Shown: positions 42,428 through 51,942, numbered from the stretch's first letter. The stretch: 64,000 nucleotides of DNA from CAWCAL01 sp963695075 (GCA_963695075.1 CAVOFR010000007.1:868001-932000), one strand, 5' to 3'. The notes: generated from the letters alone by a model not told the origin. Numbers and translations: made by a program.

Positions 42428-44103
42428 TCAGGGCTCGATGACGGCGAAGAACATCTCGAAATGGTCCAGGTTCGCCCACAGCTCTCGCAGCGGGGTGTCG
42501 TCGCCGGTGACGGTGACGTCGCCGCGATCGATGAGGTCGCCGACGAGTGCACCGGTCGAGACCAGCTCCTCCAACGCGGCGCCGATCACTGGTCACGACC
42601 ACGTCCGCGCCGGCCACCGCCCGGTCGACGGTGCTGTGCAGCGTGCCGTTGGACAGCTCGACCCGGATCTGCTCATGGGTTCCGGGAAGCTGCCAGTCGA
42701 TCAGCAGCGGCCCCAGGGCGGTGGCGGCCGGGCCGTCGAGCCGGACCGCGAGGTAGTCGAAGATCTCGTCGAGTCCGAGATCGACGGCGTGGCGAGGGCG
42801 GACCGGGAAGGGGAGGTCGGGCGTCCCTGAACGCAGTTCCTGCGCCGCCGTGAGATAGACGTCGCGCCAGGGACCGGCCTCGGCCTGGTAGCCGAGCTGT
42901 TCGAACGCCGCCGCCTGGAGCGTCCTGGCCCGCCGGTGGTCCGGCTGGGCGAACACGGCGTGGCGCAGAACCTCGGCCACCCAGCGGTAGTCACCCTCGT
43001 CGTAGCTCACCCGCGCCTTCTCGACGAGCGCATCGATGCCTCCGGCCAGGTCGACGTAGCGGCGTCCGGCTTCGGCCGGGGTGTGCGGCTCGAGGCTGGC
43101 CGGGTGGCCGTCGTACCAGCCGAGGTAACGCTGGTAGACCGCCTTCACGTTGTGGCTGAGCGTGCCGTAGTAGCCGTGGCAGCGGTAGTCGTCCCACAGT
43201 CCCGGCGGTAGCTCCAGCTCTTCTGCGATCTCGGTCGGCGTCCGGCCCAGGTTGGCCAGTCGCAGGGTCTGGTCGTGGATCCAGCGGTAGAGGTCGCGCT
43301 GATTGGCCATGTAGTCGGCGATGACCTCGGTGCCCCAGTGCGGCCAGTGGTGACTGGCGAACGCGACGTCGCTCCGGTGTCCGTAGCGGTCGATCGCCTC
43401 CTGGATGGAACGACTCCAGCGGAGGGCATCGCGCACCACGGCACCGCGGAGGGTGACGACGTTGTGCATCGTCGCCGTGCAGTTCTCGGCCAGGCAGAGC
43501 ACGCGGTGGTCGGGGAAGTAGATGTGCATCTCGGCCGGGGCTTCGGTGTCGGGCGTCAACTGGAACTCGATGCGGACGCCGTCGAGAGTCAACTCCTGGC
43601 CGGTCTCGGTGATGTCGATCGTGGGGGGAACCATCGAGGTCGTTCCGATGGGCACGCCCTTGCCCAGCCCCTGGTCGACGTGGCCGAGGGGACTCCACGG
43701 GAGGGTCATGCCGTCCTGGTAGAGGGCCCGTCGTCCCATCACCGGTTCGGCGACGATGTTCTCGGCCACGGCGGCAGCCAGGAATCCGTCCGGTGCGACG
43801 ATGGGGATCTCCCCAGCCGCGATCTGTTCATCGGTCAGGATGCCGCGGATTCCGCCGTAGTGATCGATGTGGGAGTGGGTGTAGATGACCGCCGAGATCG
43901 GGCGCCGGCCCAGTTGCTCGGTGACCAGGGCCAGCGACGCCCGGGCCGTCTCCTCGAACGTGAGCGGGTCGATGACGACCCACCCCGTCCCGCCCTCGAT
44001 GAAGTCCCACGAGGACGTGTTCCACACCGGGTTGCCGGTCGCCGAGGGACCGCAGCCGCGTCCGGGTGTGGTCGCTGGCCGGGCTCGATCCCGTGTCGGT
44101 CAT
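42428..44103 (-). pseudogene. alkylsulfatase-family MBL-fold hydrolase with two frameshifts
   Basis: The central frame (44027 to about 42585) encodes a linear primary-alkylsulfatase: THSHIDHYGG zinc motif, VLCLAENCTATMHN, DVAFASHHWPHWG, then a dimerisation domain and an SCP2-like C-terminal domain. Near 42575-42586 the frame breaks: ADVVVTSDRR continues naturally only after one base is skipped, into ALEELVSTGALVGDLIDRG and then LDHFEMFFAVIEP, stop at 42428. Near 44031-44037 another one-base shift separates an N-terminus from the ATG at 44103 (MTDTGSSPASDHTR, LRSLGDR) from NPVWNTSSWDFIEGG. Both look like single extra bases in GC-rich runs, so they may be true lesions or sequencing errors. The N-terminus is shorter than in SdsA1. 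Confidence 0.75.
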
Positions 44104-44144
44104 GGTGGGACTCGCCAACGCTCGGGTCCGGGGTCGATCGATTC

Positions 44145-44150
44145 TAGGCT
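44145..44150 (+). promoter_or_regulatory. -10 box of a leaderless promoter (TAGGCT)
   Basis: TAGGCT ends 7 nt before the ATG at 44158. The divergent alkylsulfatase frame starts at 44103, leaving 54 bp for both promoters. Confidence 0.45.
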
Positions 44151-44157
44151 CGGGGTC

Positions 44158-45327
44158 ATGACCGAAGCCCCGGGATCGTCGGTAGTCGGAGTGGCATGGC
44201 GGTCCCTGCTCGAACGGTTGGGTGCTCTCGGCGAGGTCGTCGAGCGCGAAGCCGCCGACGAGGTCGAGCGGGCCGAGGGATATCGGCACCTCACGCGACT
44301 GCTCTCGGTGTCGGCCGAGCGGTTCGTGGAGAAGGCTGATCCCGAGCGTCCCGCCTTCACGCGCGTCATCACGCCGTGGCGGAAGTTCATCGGCGACAAT
44401 CCCGACACGCTCTACGACGTCGCCCCGGTCGAGCCCGGTGGTGTGTACCGCCTCAAGGGAAAACGGCACGACGCGCTCTATCTCGGGGTCACCGTCTACG
44501 GGCGAGACGCCGGGGGAGGCATCCAGGTGCTCGGTCAGATCGCCGACGTGGACTTCTGCACCGACGAGGGGTCCTTCGAGGTATTCGTCGGCGGTGAGGA
44601 GCCAGGGGACGGTCAGGCGTGGATTCCCCTGCCGGAGAGAGCGGAGTCGCTGTGGGTGAGGCAGTACTTCCACGACCCCGGCCTGGCGGATCAGGCGAGT
44701 TTCCGGCTCAGGCGGGAGGATCTCGATCCCGGGCAGCGTCCACCGCTCGACGAGCACCGGGTCGCCACCGGGCTCGACCGGATGGCGGAATTCATGATGG
44801 CGACCCTCGACGCGGTGACGACACTGTCCGGCCTCATGGCCGAGCAACCGAACACCCCGCTCATGGAGGGTGCCGACTTCGCGGTGGTCTCCGATGGGGA
44901 GGCGGTCGAGACCGGTGGGGGTGCTCGGCTCGACGAGTTGCTGCTGAGACTCGGGCGCGCCTCCCATCCCACCCCCGACAATCGTTATGCCGGGGTGTGG
45001 TTCGAGCTCGATGACGATCAGTGCCTGGTCGTGACGGGCAGACCGCCCCCGAACGCCCGGTACTGGGGCGTCCAGCTGGCGAATCGATGGCAGGAGTCCC
45101 TCGACTACCTCCATCACGGCGTCTGCCTGAACGATCGACAGATCCGGTTGGAACCCGACGGCACCTACCGCATCATCGTCTGCGGGGTCGACCCCGGCGT
45201 TCCCAACTGGCTGGACACAGCCGGTCATCGGTGCGGGATGGTGAACGTTCGTGCGTTGCTGGCCGACGATCTCGAGAACCCGAGCTACGCGGTCGTGCCC
45301 GTCGCGTCCATCGAAGCGACGGCCTGA
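44158..45327 (+). CDS. DUF1214 domain protein
   Basis: A 389-residue protein with the DUF1254/DUF1214 type pattern: DNPDTLYDVAPVEPGGVYRL, ALYLGVTVYGRD, a central helical region and ARYWGVQLANRWQESLDY near the C-terminus. The biochemical role is unknown; such proteins often neighbour lipid, steroid or sulfatase genes in actinobacteria. There is no signal peptide. The next gene, a xylulokinase, starts within its stop codon (TGATG at 45325-45329), so the two are translationally coupled. Confidence 0.83.
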   Translation: MTEAPGSSVVGVAWRSLLERLGALGEVVEREAADEVERAEGYRHLTRLLSVSAERFVEKADPERPAFTRVITPWRKFIGDNPDTLYDVAPVEPGGVYRLKGKRHDALYLGVTVYGRDAGGGIQVLGQIADVDFCTDEGSFEVFVGGEEPGDGQAWIPLPERAESLWVRQYFHDPGLADQASFRLRREDLDPGQRPPLDEHRVATGLDRMAEFMMATLDAVTTLSGLMAEQPNTPLMEGADFAVVSDGEAVETGGGARLDELLLRLGRASHPTPDNRYAGVWFELDDDQCLVVTGRPPPNARYWGVQLANRWQESLDYLHHGVCLNDRQIRLEPDGTYRIIVCGVDPGVPNWLDTAGHRCGMVNVRALLADDLENPSYAVVPVASIEATA

Positions 45328-46772
45328 TGGGCTTCGTCGTCGGTGTCGATTCGTCGACGCAGTCGTGCAAGGTCGAAGCCCGCGACATCGAGAGCGGCAC
45401 GGTCGTGGCCATAGGAAGTGCCCCTCACCCGGCGACCCGACCGCCGGTGTCCGAACAGGATCCCGCCGACTGGTGGTCCGCCCTGGTCGACGCGTTCGGC
45501 CAGCTCGGCGAAAGTCGGGATGACGTCGTCGCTCTCTCCGTGGCGGGCCAGCAGCACGGGCTGGTCCTGCTCGACGGCGGGGGCGAGGTGATCCGACCGG
45601 CCAAGCTGTGGAACGACACCACGTCGGCCCCGCAGGCCCGGGAGCTGGTCGACCGACTCGGCGCCGCCGCGTGGGCATCGTCGTGCGGGAGCGTGCCGGT
45701 CGCCAGCTTCACGGTGTCCAAGCTCGCATGGGTCGCCGCCCACGAACCCGGGTCGATGGCCCGCGCGGCCATGATCATGCTGCCGCACGACTACCTGACG
45801 TGGCGGCTGACGGGCCGTCACGTGACCGACCGGGGCGATGCGTCGGGCACCGGCTGGTTCGACCCGACCGCCGACGAGTACCGGCCGGATCTGCTGGCTT
45901 GGGCGGCCGACGTCCCGGACCTCGTGGGTCGACTCCCGGCGGTGAATCACCCCTTCGCCGCGGTGGGGGTCCTCGAGCCTACGGTGGCCGCGGAGCTCGG
46001 TCTCCCGGCCGGTGTGGTGGCGGGGCCCGGCACGGGCGACAACATGGCCGCCGCTCTCGGCCTCGGGCTTCGACCGGGAGACATCGCGATGTCGCTGGGT
46101 ACGTCGGGCACGGTCTACGCGGTGTCGGTTACGCCGACAGCGGACGCGGCGGGAGCGGTCGCCGGCTTCGCGGACGCGACCGGTGCCTACCTTCCGCTCG
46201 TGTGCACCCTCAACGCCACCCGGGTCACCGACACGGTCGCCGGCTGGCTGGGTACCGATCCTCCCGGGTTGAGTCGGTTGGCCATGGGCGCGCCACGCCG
46301 GGACGACGCTCCCGTCCTCGTCCCCTACTTCGACGGGGAGCGCACACCGAATCTGCCCGACGCGAGCGGTCTTCTCGGAGGCCTGCGCACCGATACGAGC
46401 CGGGAGGCGCTGGCGCTGGCCGCTCACGACGGCGTGCTCTGCGGCCTCTTCGGCGGAATCGATGCGCTGGACGCAGTCGGCGTCGATGTGAGCGGGAGAC
46501 TTCACCTGATCGGCGGCGGGTCCCGAGCGCCGGCCTACCGGCAGCGCTGCGCTGATCTGCACGGCAGACCGATCGTGGTGCCCTCGACCGACGAGACGGT
46601 GGCGACGGGTGCCGCGCTCCAGGCGGCCGCGGTGTTCACCGGCGAGACGCAGGTCGGCGCGCGAGCGGCGGCATGGGGCCTCGGCGCCGGCGACGCCGTC
46701 GAGCCCGCCGAGAACGGATTCGGTCCCGAGACGCGGGCCGCCTACGACGACCTGGCCGCGCGATTCACCTGA
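45327..46772 (+). CDS. xylB: xylulokinase (FGGY family)
   Basis: A 481-residue sugar kinase: VVGVDSSTQSCKVEA at the first phosphate loop, SVAGQQHGLVLLD, LWNDTTSAPQA, the catalytic Asp in GTGDNMAAALGLGL and MSLGTSGTVYA and LIGGGSRAPAYRQ of the second ATPase half. QQHG and WND are typical of xylulokinases, which make D-xylulose 5-phosphate for the pentose phosphate pathway. It is encoded 40 kb from the XylF-like importer, without a xylose isomerase in the window, so a different pentulose is possible. The start overlaps the DUF1214 stop. Confidence 0.87.
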   Translation: MGFVVGVDSSTQSCKVEARDIESGTVVAIGSAPHPATRPPVSEQDPADWWSALVDAFGQLGESRDDVVALSVAGQQHGLVLLDGGGEVIRPAKLWNDTTSAPQARELVDRLGAAAWASSCGSVPVASFTVSKLAWVAAHEPGSMARAAMIMLPHDYLTWRLTGRHVTDRGDASGTGWFDPTADEYRPDLLAWAADVPDLVGRLPAVNHPFAAVGVLEPTVAAELGLPAGVVAGPGTGDNMAAALGLGLRPGDIAMSLGTSGTVYAVSVTPTADAAGAVAGFADATGAYLPLVCTLNATRVTDTVAGWLGTDPPGLSRLAMGAPRRDDAPVLVPYFDGERTPNLPDASGLLGGLRTDTSREALALAAHDGVLCGLFGGIDALDAVGVDVSGRLHLIGGGSRAPAYRQRCADLHGRPIVVPSTDETVATGAALQAAAVFTGETQVGARAAAWGLGAGDAVEPAENGFGPETRAAYDDLAARFT

Positions 46773-46854
46773 GTCCTGCCCGCGCAACTCGCGCGATGAT
46801 CAGAGCAACCGTCGGGTCGGCCCGAGCCGCTCGTACCCAGAGAGGACCCTTCCC

Positions 46855-48423
46855 TTGAAAGAGCTCGTCTATCACCGGCTGCTGTTACCGGCCCTCGACA
46901 CCTTCCCCGACCGGAGGGGCTTCTTCGACCAGGGCTATGAGGGAACGTTCGGCCAGCATGGCGACCGGGTGTTCCGTCTGTGCCGGGCCATGAAGACCGA
47001 GCTCGGCCTCGAGCGCGACGATCGTTTCGCCGTGATGGCGACCAACAGCCACGAGTACCTCGAGCTGTACCACGCGGCCTTTCTCGGGGCAGGCGTGATC
47101 AACCCGCTCAACCTCCGGCTCGCCGGCCAGGAGCTGGACTACATCGTGCGCGACTCCGGCGCCGAGGTGGTGTTCGTCGATCAGTTCTTCGCCGACCACC
47201 TGGCCCGCGCCCTGGCCGAATCAGACGGCGCCAGCCCCGTTCGTCACGTGGTCCTCGTCGGCGACGGCGACGTCCCGCACGACGTCCGCTACGACGACCT
47301 CCTGGCCGCGGGCGAGGCCGTCATTCCCGAGGAGCCCGAGGAGTCCGACCCCGCAGTGCTCATGTACACGGGCGGCACGACCGGCCTGCCCAAAGGTGTG
47401 CTTCTCGAGCACCGTGCCGAGATGCTCAACCTCTACCACATCGGCATCGTCATGAACTTCGACCCCGAGACCGTGTTCCTGCACCAGACCCCCATGTTCC
47501 ACGCCGCATCGATGGGGGGCATCCTGGCCAACCCCTCGGTCGGAGGGGTCTCGGTCTTCATGCCGATGTTCGATCCGGGGCCGGCGATGACGCTCATCGA
47601 GCAGCACGCCGTCACCCAGACCGTGATGGTGCCGACCATGATCGGCATGCTGCTCAACCACCCGGAGTTCGCTCCCGAGCGGCTCTCGTCGCTCGAACAA
47701 CTCATCTACGGTGCCTCGCCGATGCCGGCGGCGATCCTCGATCGACTCCGCGAGCTGTACCCCGATCTGGGTCTGGCCCAGGGTTACGGGATGACCGAGT
47801 GTTCAGCGGTCCTGACCTTCCTCACCGCCGAGGATCACTTCCGGGGTGGCGACCGCATCCGGTCCGCCGGCCGGCCGGTGCCCGGAACCGTGCTCTCGAT
47901 CCGGGACGAGCGCGGGACGCAGGTGCCACGGGGCGGGACCGGTGAGGTGTGCGCCAAGGGCGGCAACTTCATGCGCGAATACTGGAACAAGCCCGAGGCC
48001 ACCAAGGAGGTGTTCCGCGACGGCTGGTACCACACCGGCGACGCCGGTTATCTCGATGACGAGAACTACCTGTTCCTGGTCGACCGGGTGAAGGACATGA
48101 TCGTCACCGGCGGGGAGAACGTGTACTCGGCCGAGGTGGAGAGCGCCCTGTCCCGCCACCACGCCGTCGAGCAGGTCGCGGTGATCGGGATCCCCCACGA
48201 CACATGGGGAGAGCAGGTCCACGCGATCGTCGTCCTGACCGGGGGGGCCTCGGCGACCGAGGGCGAGCTGCAGGCTTTCGCCAAGGAGCAGATCGCAGGA
48301 TTCAAGGTGCCCAAGTCCATCGAGTTCCGTACTGAGCCGCTTCCGTTGTCCGGTGCCCTCAAGGTGCTGAAGCGGGAGCTTCGGGCCCCGTACTGGGAAG
48401 GCCAGGGTCGCGCCGTCAACTGA
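46855..48423 (+). CDS. acyl-CoA synthetase (AMP-binding family)
   Basis: A 522-residue ANL-superfamily ligase: VLMYTGGTTGLPKGVLLEH is the P-loop-like AMP motif, QGYGMTECSAV the A5 motif, WYHTGDAGYLDDENYLFLVDR the hinge and GGENVYSAEVE plus the C-terminal Lys in LSGALKVLKREL the final motifs. It activates a fatty or aryl acid to its CoA thioester. The likely start is TTG at 46855 with AGAGGA 8 nt upstream; upstream residues in frame belong to the shadow of the xylB 3' end. An 82-bp gap separates it from xylB. Confidence 0.87.
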   Translation: MKELVYHRLLLPALDTFPDRRGFFDQGYEGTFGQHGDRVFRLCRAMKTELGLERDDRFAVMATNSHEYLELYHAAFLGAGVINPLNLRLAGQELDYIVRDSGAEVVFVDQFFADHLARALAESDGASPVRHVVLVGDGDVPHDVRYDDLLAAGEAVIPEEPEESDPAVLMYTGGTTGLPKGVLLEHRAEMLNLYHIGIVMNFDPETVFLHQTPMFHAASMGGILANPSVGGVSVFMPMFDPGPAMTLIEQHAVTQTVMVPTMIGMLLNHPEFAPERLSSLEQLIYGASPMPAAILDRLRELYPDLGLAQGYGMTECSAVLTFLTAEDHFRGGDRIRSAGRPVPGTVLSIRDERGTQVPRGGTGEVCAKGGNFMREYWNKPEATKEVFRDGWYHTGDAGYLDDENYLFLVDRVKDMIVTGGENVYSAEVESALSRHHAVEQVAVIGIPHDTWGEQVHAIVVLTGGASATEGELQAFAKEQIAGFKVPKSIEFRTEPLPLSGALKVLKRELRAPYWEGQGRAVN

Positions 48424-48430
48424 TCCCATC

Positions 48431-48483
48431 ACGAACTTTGTGCGCTGGCAGTACACAGGTGGCACTGAGCGCACAAAGTTCGT
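48431..48483. terminator. perfect 16-bp-arm hairpin between convergent genes
   Basis: ACGAACTTTGTGCGCT (48431-48446) is the exact reverse complement of 48468-48483, with a 21-base loop holding a further CAGT/ACTG pair. It lies 7 bp after the acyl-CoA synthetase stop and 17 bp before the stop of the convergent lipoprotein gene, so it can act for both. The AAAG and CTTT runs give no long T-tract. Confidence 0.75.
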
Positions 48484-48500
48484 CAGTGCGGCGCGTTGGG

Positions 48501-49052
48501 TCAGCCGAGCTGCATGACATGGGCGCAGCTGGACTCGTTGCGGAGCGCCTCGACCAGGGCGTCCGGTAGGTACGCGGCCGGAGCGGGCTCGGCGACGGCA
48601 AATGTCTTCTCGAGGGCGTTGAAGAGTTGGCCGACGCGGCCCCGTTCGTCGGCGTCGTCGACCTGCGGGACCGACTCCCTGAAGAGGCGACGCTCGGCCT
48701 CGAGCTCCTCGACGCCGAGCGCCATGCCTTCGGCCAGGTCGAGATTCAGGCGGGCGAGACCCGCATCACCGCCCTGGTCGCGTGCGTCGACCTGATTCCG
48801 CCGTCGGACCGCGCCGGCCAGGAGGTCGGCGAACGTGTCGTCGATGGCCTCGGCCCGCACACTCGGATCATCGGTGTCGGTGACGGCGCGGGCGCCGGCG
48901 TTGACGACGTCGATCATCTCGTTCTCCCAGATCCGCAGGTCCTCGCAGAGGATCGATGCGACCAGAGCTGGGTGCGCCACTCCCGCGCCCGTTCCGCCGC
49001 CGCCGCCGCAGCCGGGAAGAAGCCAGCAACAGGCGGCCACGGCCACCGCCAC
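48501..49052 (-). CDS. small lipoprotein of unknown function
   Basis: About 183 residues from the first plausible GTG at 49052. The hydrophobic signal ends in LLPGC followed by a glycine run, a typical lipobox. The mature domain is helical and acidic (CEDLRIWENEMIDVVNAGARA, then DLAEGMALGVEELEAERRLF) with a second Cys pair partner near the C-terminus (ESSCAHVMQLG). I recognise no family. The start is uncertain: an Arg-containing n-region (ARSSIRAW) lies just upstream in frame but no standard start codon was found for it before the neighbouring SDR gene. Confidence 0.6.
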   Translation of the reverse strand: MAVAVAACCWLLPGCGGGGGTGAGVAHPALVASILCEDLRIWENEMIDVVNAGARAVTDTDDPSVRAEAIDDTFADLLAGAVRRRNQVDARDQGGDAGLARLNLDLAEGMALGVEELEAERRLFRESVPQVDDADERGRVGQLFNALEKTFAVAEPAPAAYLPDALVEALRNESSCAHVMQLG

Positions 49053-49129
49053 CCACGCTCGGATCGAACTTCGGGCATCGGTCCCGATATGTGAGGGGTG
49101 GTTGCCCAGAGTTCGTGGAGGTGGCGGGG

Positions 49130-49891
49130 TCAGTGGTCGGGGAGGGGGTCGAGGCGGGCATCGAACCGAATCTCCCGCGAGTCGATCTCGGGATGGGCCA
49201 GGATGACGCCGAACTTGTCGGCCAGCGCCAGGCCCACATCCACGGTCCCCATCAGCCCGCCCGGGATGCCCTGACGCTCCCACCGCTTCATCGCCGGGCC
49301 GATCCACTCGTCGTTCATGTGGTGGGCGAACTCGGTCGGGTGCGTGTTTCCGACGACGACCCGCACGAAGCGCCGCTCGGGATGCTCGATCCGCCAGGCC
49401 AGGATGCTCTGGTCGAGCGCCGCCTTGGTGGCCGTGTACGCGCCGAATCCCCAACTGACGTCACCGACCGCCCGGGTGGATACGAACCCGATGATCCCGT
49501 CGGGATCCATGTGCGGGAGCGCGGCCGCCCCGATCAGATTGGCGCCGACCACGTTGACGTCGAACGCCCGGCGCCACGTCTCGGGATCGAATTCGGCCAG
49601 CGGGTTGAGCGGTCCGATCCCCGCTACGTAGAGCACGACGTCCAACCCGCCGAGCGTCTCGGCCGCCTGATCGCAGATCCGGCCGGCGTCTTCGCGGTCG
49701 GTGGCATCGCCGGCCACGACCGTGCCGGCGCCCGCCTCGGAGACGAGCGCTCGGAGCCGATCCTCGCGGCGGGCCGCCACGGCCACCCGCGCACCGTCAC
49801 CGATGGCCGCCGACGCGAACGCCGCGCCGATACCCGACGAAGCGCCGACCACCAGGACGCGTCGATCGACGAGGGCCGGTGGTCGGGTCAT
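49130..49891 (-). CDS. short-chain dehydrogenase/reductase
   Basis: A 253-residue classical SDR: cofactor loop VVGASSGIGAAF, DATDRE, VLYVAGIGPLNPL (in place of NNAG), catalytic Ser in FVSTRAVG and YxxxK in AYTATKAALD. It likely oxidises or reduces a secondary alcohol with NAD(P). The ATG at 49891 follows the GMC gene stop by 45 bp, so it may be the last gene of the 51891-49130 unit. Confidence 0.87.
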   Translation of the reverse strand: MTRPPALVDRRVLVVGASSGIGAAFASAAIGDGARVAVAARREDRLRALVSEAGAGTVVAGDATDREDAGRICDQAAETLGGLDVVLYVAGIGPLNPLAEFDPETWRRAFDVNVVGANLIGAAALPHMDPDGIIGFVSTRAVGDVSWGFGAYTATKAALDQSILAWRIEHPERRFVRVVVGNTHPTEFAHHMNDEWIGPAMKRWERQGIPGGLMGTVDVGLALADKFGVILAHPEIDSREIRFDARLDPLPDH

Positions 49892-49936
49892 GGTCGTGAG
49901 CTTGGCACAGGTCTCGGCCGGATTCCGACAGAGATC

Positions 49937-51535
49937 TCAGGATCCGAGCTGTCGTTTCAGGTGGTCGGCCAAGCGGACGGCGAGCGCGACGATCGTGAAG
50001 GTGGGCGTGGAGACCCCGCCCGTGGCGAAGACCGAGCTCCCGCCGATCCAGAGGTTCTCGATCTCGTGCATCCGACAGTCGGCGTCGACGACGCCCTCGG
50101 CCGGATCGGCCGCCATCCGCGTCGTGCACATGTGGTGGAATCCGATGCCGATCGGGAAGTTCTCCTCGTCGATCTCGCCGGGGATGGATCGGTAGAGCGA
50201 GACGATCTCACCGGGGATCATCTCCTCGGCGTCGGGCCGCGCCCCACCGGGGACGATCTGGGCCCGACCCAGGCCCTCGGCGCCGATCTGTTCGGCGAAT
50301 GTACGGAGATTCACGAGGATCTCGGCCCTGTCCTCGGCGGTGTACTGCCAGTCGAGCCGGGTTCGGGGCATCCCGAGGGTGTCGACGGCATCGTCGAGCG
50401 TGATCCGGCTCTCGGGTCGCAGTCGTTGTTCAGCGAGTATCTGGAGGAAAGCGACGGTCCCCGGAGCGGGTCCCGTCCGGCTCAGGAGACCGGCGACGTC
50501 GGAGGTGGTCACACCGCCGGCGTGCGTCGGACCACCGTCGGGCAGGGTCCCGAGCGCCAACTGCATCTCCATGCCGGTCGTGGCTCGATCGCGCACGTGG
50601 TCCGAGGTGAGGGCGAGTGCGAACTTCACACCGTGCTTGGCCCCTGCATGCCGGCCGGCGGTGAGCGGGATCTCGCCGCCCCGGAACCCCATCACGTCCT
50701 CGATCGGGGGTCTGAGGACGCCGAATCCGGAGGCGACCTGGAAGTGCTCGGTGAAGTACCGGCCGACGAGGTCGTTGCCGTTGCCCAGTCCTCCGGGATC
50801 GGCATCGGTCGACGCCAACAGGAGGCGAGCGTTCTCGATCCCTCCGGTGGCGACCACGTAGGCGTCCGCCTCGGCCCGCAACCGGACCCCGCCGAAAGTG
50901 CGCACGTCGACACCGGACACGAGTCGGCCGTCGTCGGTGGCGAGGTTGACCGCGTTGGCGTGCAGGAGCACCCTGGTGGAGGCGCTCGCGTCGAGATCGG
51001 CGCGGTAGGTGGTGCCGAAGCTGAGCGGGTAGGCGACGTGGAACACGACCGGGCCGACCACGTCGTTGTCGACCGGCGCCGCAGGCCAGCCCATGCGTTC
51101 CTCCCAGATCCGGGGCGAGAAGTCGGGGACGACCCGACACCACTCGGTCGCTCGCTCCCAGAACGGGAGCAGCTCGTCGCGGGCGATCGGCCAGCCCGAG
51201 ACGTCGAAGCCGTCCCGCAGTTCGAAGTCGATCGGCTCGAGGGGGCGGCAGAACCCGGCCCAGTGGTTGGTCGTCCCGCCCAGGTAGCGCAGCCGGACCT
51301 GATCGATCGGGAACCCACCGTCCTGTGGCCCCAACGGTTGACCGACGCTCGCTCCTTCGTAAAGGGCCTGCGTCTCGGGGTCAGGTTCGTCGCCGCCCGA
51401 TTCGAGGAGCAGCACATCGAGCCCGCTGTCGAGCAGCTCCATCGCGATGGTGACACCGGCCGCGCCACCCCCGACGATGCAGACGTCCGCCGTCAGGGTC
51501 GTCCCCGACTCGATCGTCTCGGCATCGATCAGCAC
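49937..51535 (-). CDS. GMC-family flavin oxidoreductase
   Basis: A 532-residue FAD enzyme: dinucleotide-binding DVCIVGGGAAGVTIAMELL near residue 17, LGGTTNHWAGFCRPLEP, VVATGGIENARLLLAS, and the C-terminal active-site region IGFHHMCTTRMA and GGVSTPTFTIVALAVRLADHL. It resembles the large subunit of gluconate/2-keto-gluconate or choline-type dehydrogenases. It has no own signal peptide; the upstream Tat protein overlaps its start by 7 bp (51529-51535) and may carry it across the membrane as a partner. The start is GTG at 51535. Confidence 0.87.
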   Translation of the reverse strand: MLIDAETIESGTTLTADVCIVGGGAAGVTIAMELLDSGLDVLLLESGGDEPDPETQALYEGASVGQPLGPQDGGFPIDQVRLRYLGGTTNHWAGFCRPLEPIDFELRDGFDVSGWPIARDELLPFWERATEWCRVVPDFSPRIWEERMGWPAAPVDNDVVGPVVFHVAYPLSFGTTYRADLDASASTRVLLHANAVNLATDDGRLVSGVDVRTFGGVRLRAEADAYVVATGGIENARLLLASTDADPGGLGNGNDLVGRYFTEHFQVASGFGVLRPPIEDVMGFRGGEIPLTAGRHAGAKHGVKFALALTSDHVRDRATTGMEMQLALGTLPDGGPTHAGGVTTSDVAGLLSRTGPAPGTVAFLQILAEQRLRPESRITLDDAVDTLGMPRTRLDWQYTAEDRAEILVNLRTFAEQIGAEGLGRAQIVPGGARPDAEEMIPGEIVSLYRSIPGEIDEENFPIGIGFHHMCTTRMAADPAEGVVDADCRMHEIENLWIGGSSVFATGGVSTPTFTIVALAVRLADHLKRQLGS

Positions 51536-51891
51536 CCGTCACCGTCGCATTCGAGCGCGAGCACGGCCGCGGCTTTCGCCTCGGATTCGGCGAGGACCCA
51601 ACCGTCGATCGTCAAAGTGGCGCCGGATCGGAATTCGTCGCTCACCCGCTCGGTGGCTGCGGTCAGCGCATCAGGATCGGGGGGAGGGAGCTCGGCCCGT
51701 AGCGACGCGATCGTCTCCTCGGGGTGCTGATCCAGGTAGGCGCGCCCGATCGCCAGGACACCCGGGTCGGGATCACCGACGCCATCGTCGTCACCGGTGC
51801 AGCCCGCGGTGCCACCGATGGCAAGGGCGAGCAACGCCCCACCTCCGATGAGCAGGGTCCGGCGACTGAGCAGGTTCTGATCGGTCGACAC
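51529..51891 (-). CDS. Tat-signal small partner protein of the GMC oxidoreductase
   Basis: A 120-residue protein with a twin-arginine signal (LLSRRTLLIGGGALLALAIGG) ending near TAGC, followed by an acidic linker and a helical domain (VLAIGRAYLDQHPEETIASL). Size, order and overlap with the flavin subunit resemble the small (gamma) subunit of membrane gluconate-type dehydrogenases, which guides the large subunit through the Tat system; the similarity is in layout more than in clear motifs. The GTG at 51891 is used; a TACCAT box lies 8 nt upstream. Confidence 0.7.
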   Translation of the reverse strand: MSTDQNLLSRRTLLIGGGALLALAIGGTAGCTGDDDGVGDPDPGVLAIGRAYLDQHPEETIASLRAELPPPDPDALTAATERVSDEFRSGATLTIDGWVLAESEAKAAAVLALECDGDGC

Positions 51892-51912
51892 GGTGGCGCA
51901 TGGTAGCCACCG

Positions 51913-51933
51913 GGGGTCAGGCACCGTGCTCAC
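51913..51933. repeat. half-palindrome related to the 15270 element
   Basis: On the minus strand GTGAGCACGGTGCCTGACCC matches the left part of the palindrome at 15270 (GTGAGCACGGGGCCTGACCC) with one difference. The GTGAGCAC piece recurs at the PhyH stop (51939-51946). No second arm is present. Confidence 0.6.
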
Positions 51934-51942
51934 CGGATGTGC

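Noticed and set aside
49052..49454. N-terminal extension of the small lipoprotein up to 49454
   Set aside because: It would overlap the SDR gene by over 300 bp and place about 130 charged residues before the lipoprotein signal.
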